A stretch of 35,872 nucleotides of DNA, taken from an uncultured Clostridia bacterium (lineage in GTDB: Bacteria > Bacillota > Clostridia > Christensenellales > UBA1242). A program made the position numbers and the translations under genes. Numbering within the stretch: the first letter of the stretch is position 1; each line of letters begins with the position of its first letter. The notes under the pieces were generated by a model. The model did no database searches. It saw only the letters and a program-made list of their open reading frames with translations, and had not been told where the DNA came from. This document shows, in pieces, positions 35,682 through 35,872 of this stretch. The stretch spans positions 1 through 35,872 of the forward strand of contig CALVZG010000017.1 of assembly GCA_944372465.1 (NCBI GenBank). The letters run 5' to 3'.

Positions 35682-35872
35682 ATGAAAGAGTTAATCAAAA
35701 AAAGTTTTTTGAATTATGGATTAGAGTTAGATGAAAAGCAGATTGAACAATTTGAAATTTATTATCATTTTTTAATTGAAGAAAATAACAAGTATAATTT
35801 AACAGCAATTACACAGCCTCTTGAAGTTGTTGTAAAACATTTTATTGATAGTGTTTTGCCACAAGACATTTT
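35682..35872 (+). CDS. rsmG: 16S rRNA (guanine527-N7)-methyltransferase RsmG, 5' part only
   Basis: The first 63 codons are present before the window ends. The protein reads MKELIKKSFLNYGLELDEKQ, then YHFLIEENNKYNLTAI and EVVVKHFIDSVL, the conserved N-terminal region of RsmG/GidB, which methylates G527 of 16S rRNA. The chosen ATG at 35682 lies 15 bases after TAGGAG, longer than ideal; no ATG, GTG or TTG in frame lies closer. Position after mnmE is typical except that mnmG is missing between them. Confidence 0.9.
   Translation, partial: MKELIKKSFLNYGLELDEKQIEQFEIYYHFLIEENNKYNLTAITQPLEVVVKHFIDSVLPQDI

Overview
The window is about 36 kb of very A/T-rich DNA around the chromosomal replication origin of a low-GC Firmicutes-type bacterium. 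The evidence is a bacillus/clostridia-style rpmH-rnpA-yidD-yidC-jag cluster, dnaA-dnaN, ParA/ParB with parS sites, mnmE and rsmG, plus a YtaF-type membrane protein. A rubrerythrin points to an anaerobe. An uncultured gut clostridial lineage would fit, but that is inference; no taxon can be fixed from the sequence alone. The standard genetic code works throughout, with Trp as TGG. All 20 complete genes stop with TAA or TAG.

Layout from left to right. 1-2028 (minus): the 5' part of a large secreted protein with a GLUG repeat array and InlB-type repeats; it runs off the left edge. 2336-5444 (plus): rpmH, rnpA, yidD, yidC and jag, the first four with overlapping reading frames and a near-perfect promoter in front. 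5532-6023: a small Nudix hydrolase. 6105-19598 (minus): one gene for a 4,497-residue surface protein with signal peptide, many beta-rich repeat domains and a C-terminal membrane anchor. 19957-23796 (plus): trpS, a YtaF/MntP-like membrane protein and a lipoprotein with Ig-like and beta-helix regions. 23943-27615 (minus): dnaA, dnaN and dut, with a probable oriC in the dnaA-dnaN spacer. 27864-28334 (minus): an unknown lipoprotein. 28604-30377 (plus): parA-parB, followed by three parS sites and one degenerate copy. 31217-35872 (plus): rubrerythrin, two unrecognised small proteins, mnmE and the start of rsmG.

The genes form three groups. One handles origin firing and segregation: dnaA, dnaN, oriC, parA, parB and parS, with dut keeping uracil out of DNA. 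The second covers translation, RNA maturation and membrane insertion: rpmH, rnpA, yidD, yidC, jag, trpS, mnmE, rsmG. The third is a set of large cell-surface proteins inserted among the core genes. The usual order around a Firmicutes origin is rearranged: the rpmH-jag block lies on the far side of dnaA and points toward it, and mnmG is not between mnmE and rsmG.

The most notable points are the giant protein, which carries a related GLUG-type module at both ends; a YidC with an extracytoplasmic loop about 190 residues larger than normal; parS sites whose central CG is replaced by CA/TG; and a probably leaderless mnmE transcript. I saw no CRISPR array, insertion sequence, prophage, tRNA or rRNA, and no clearly new multi-gene defence or biosynthetic system.
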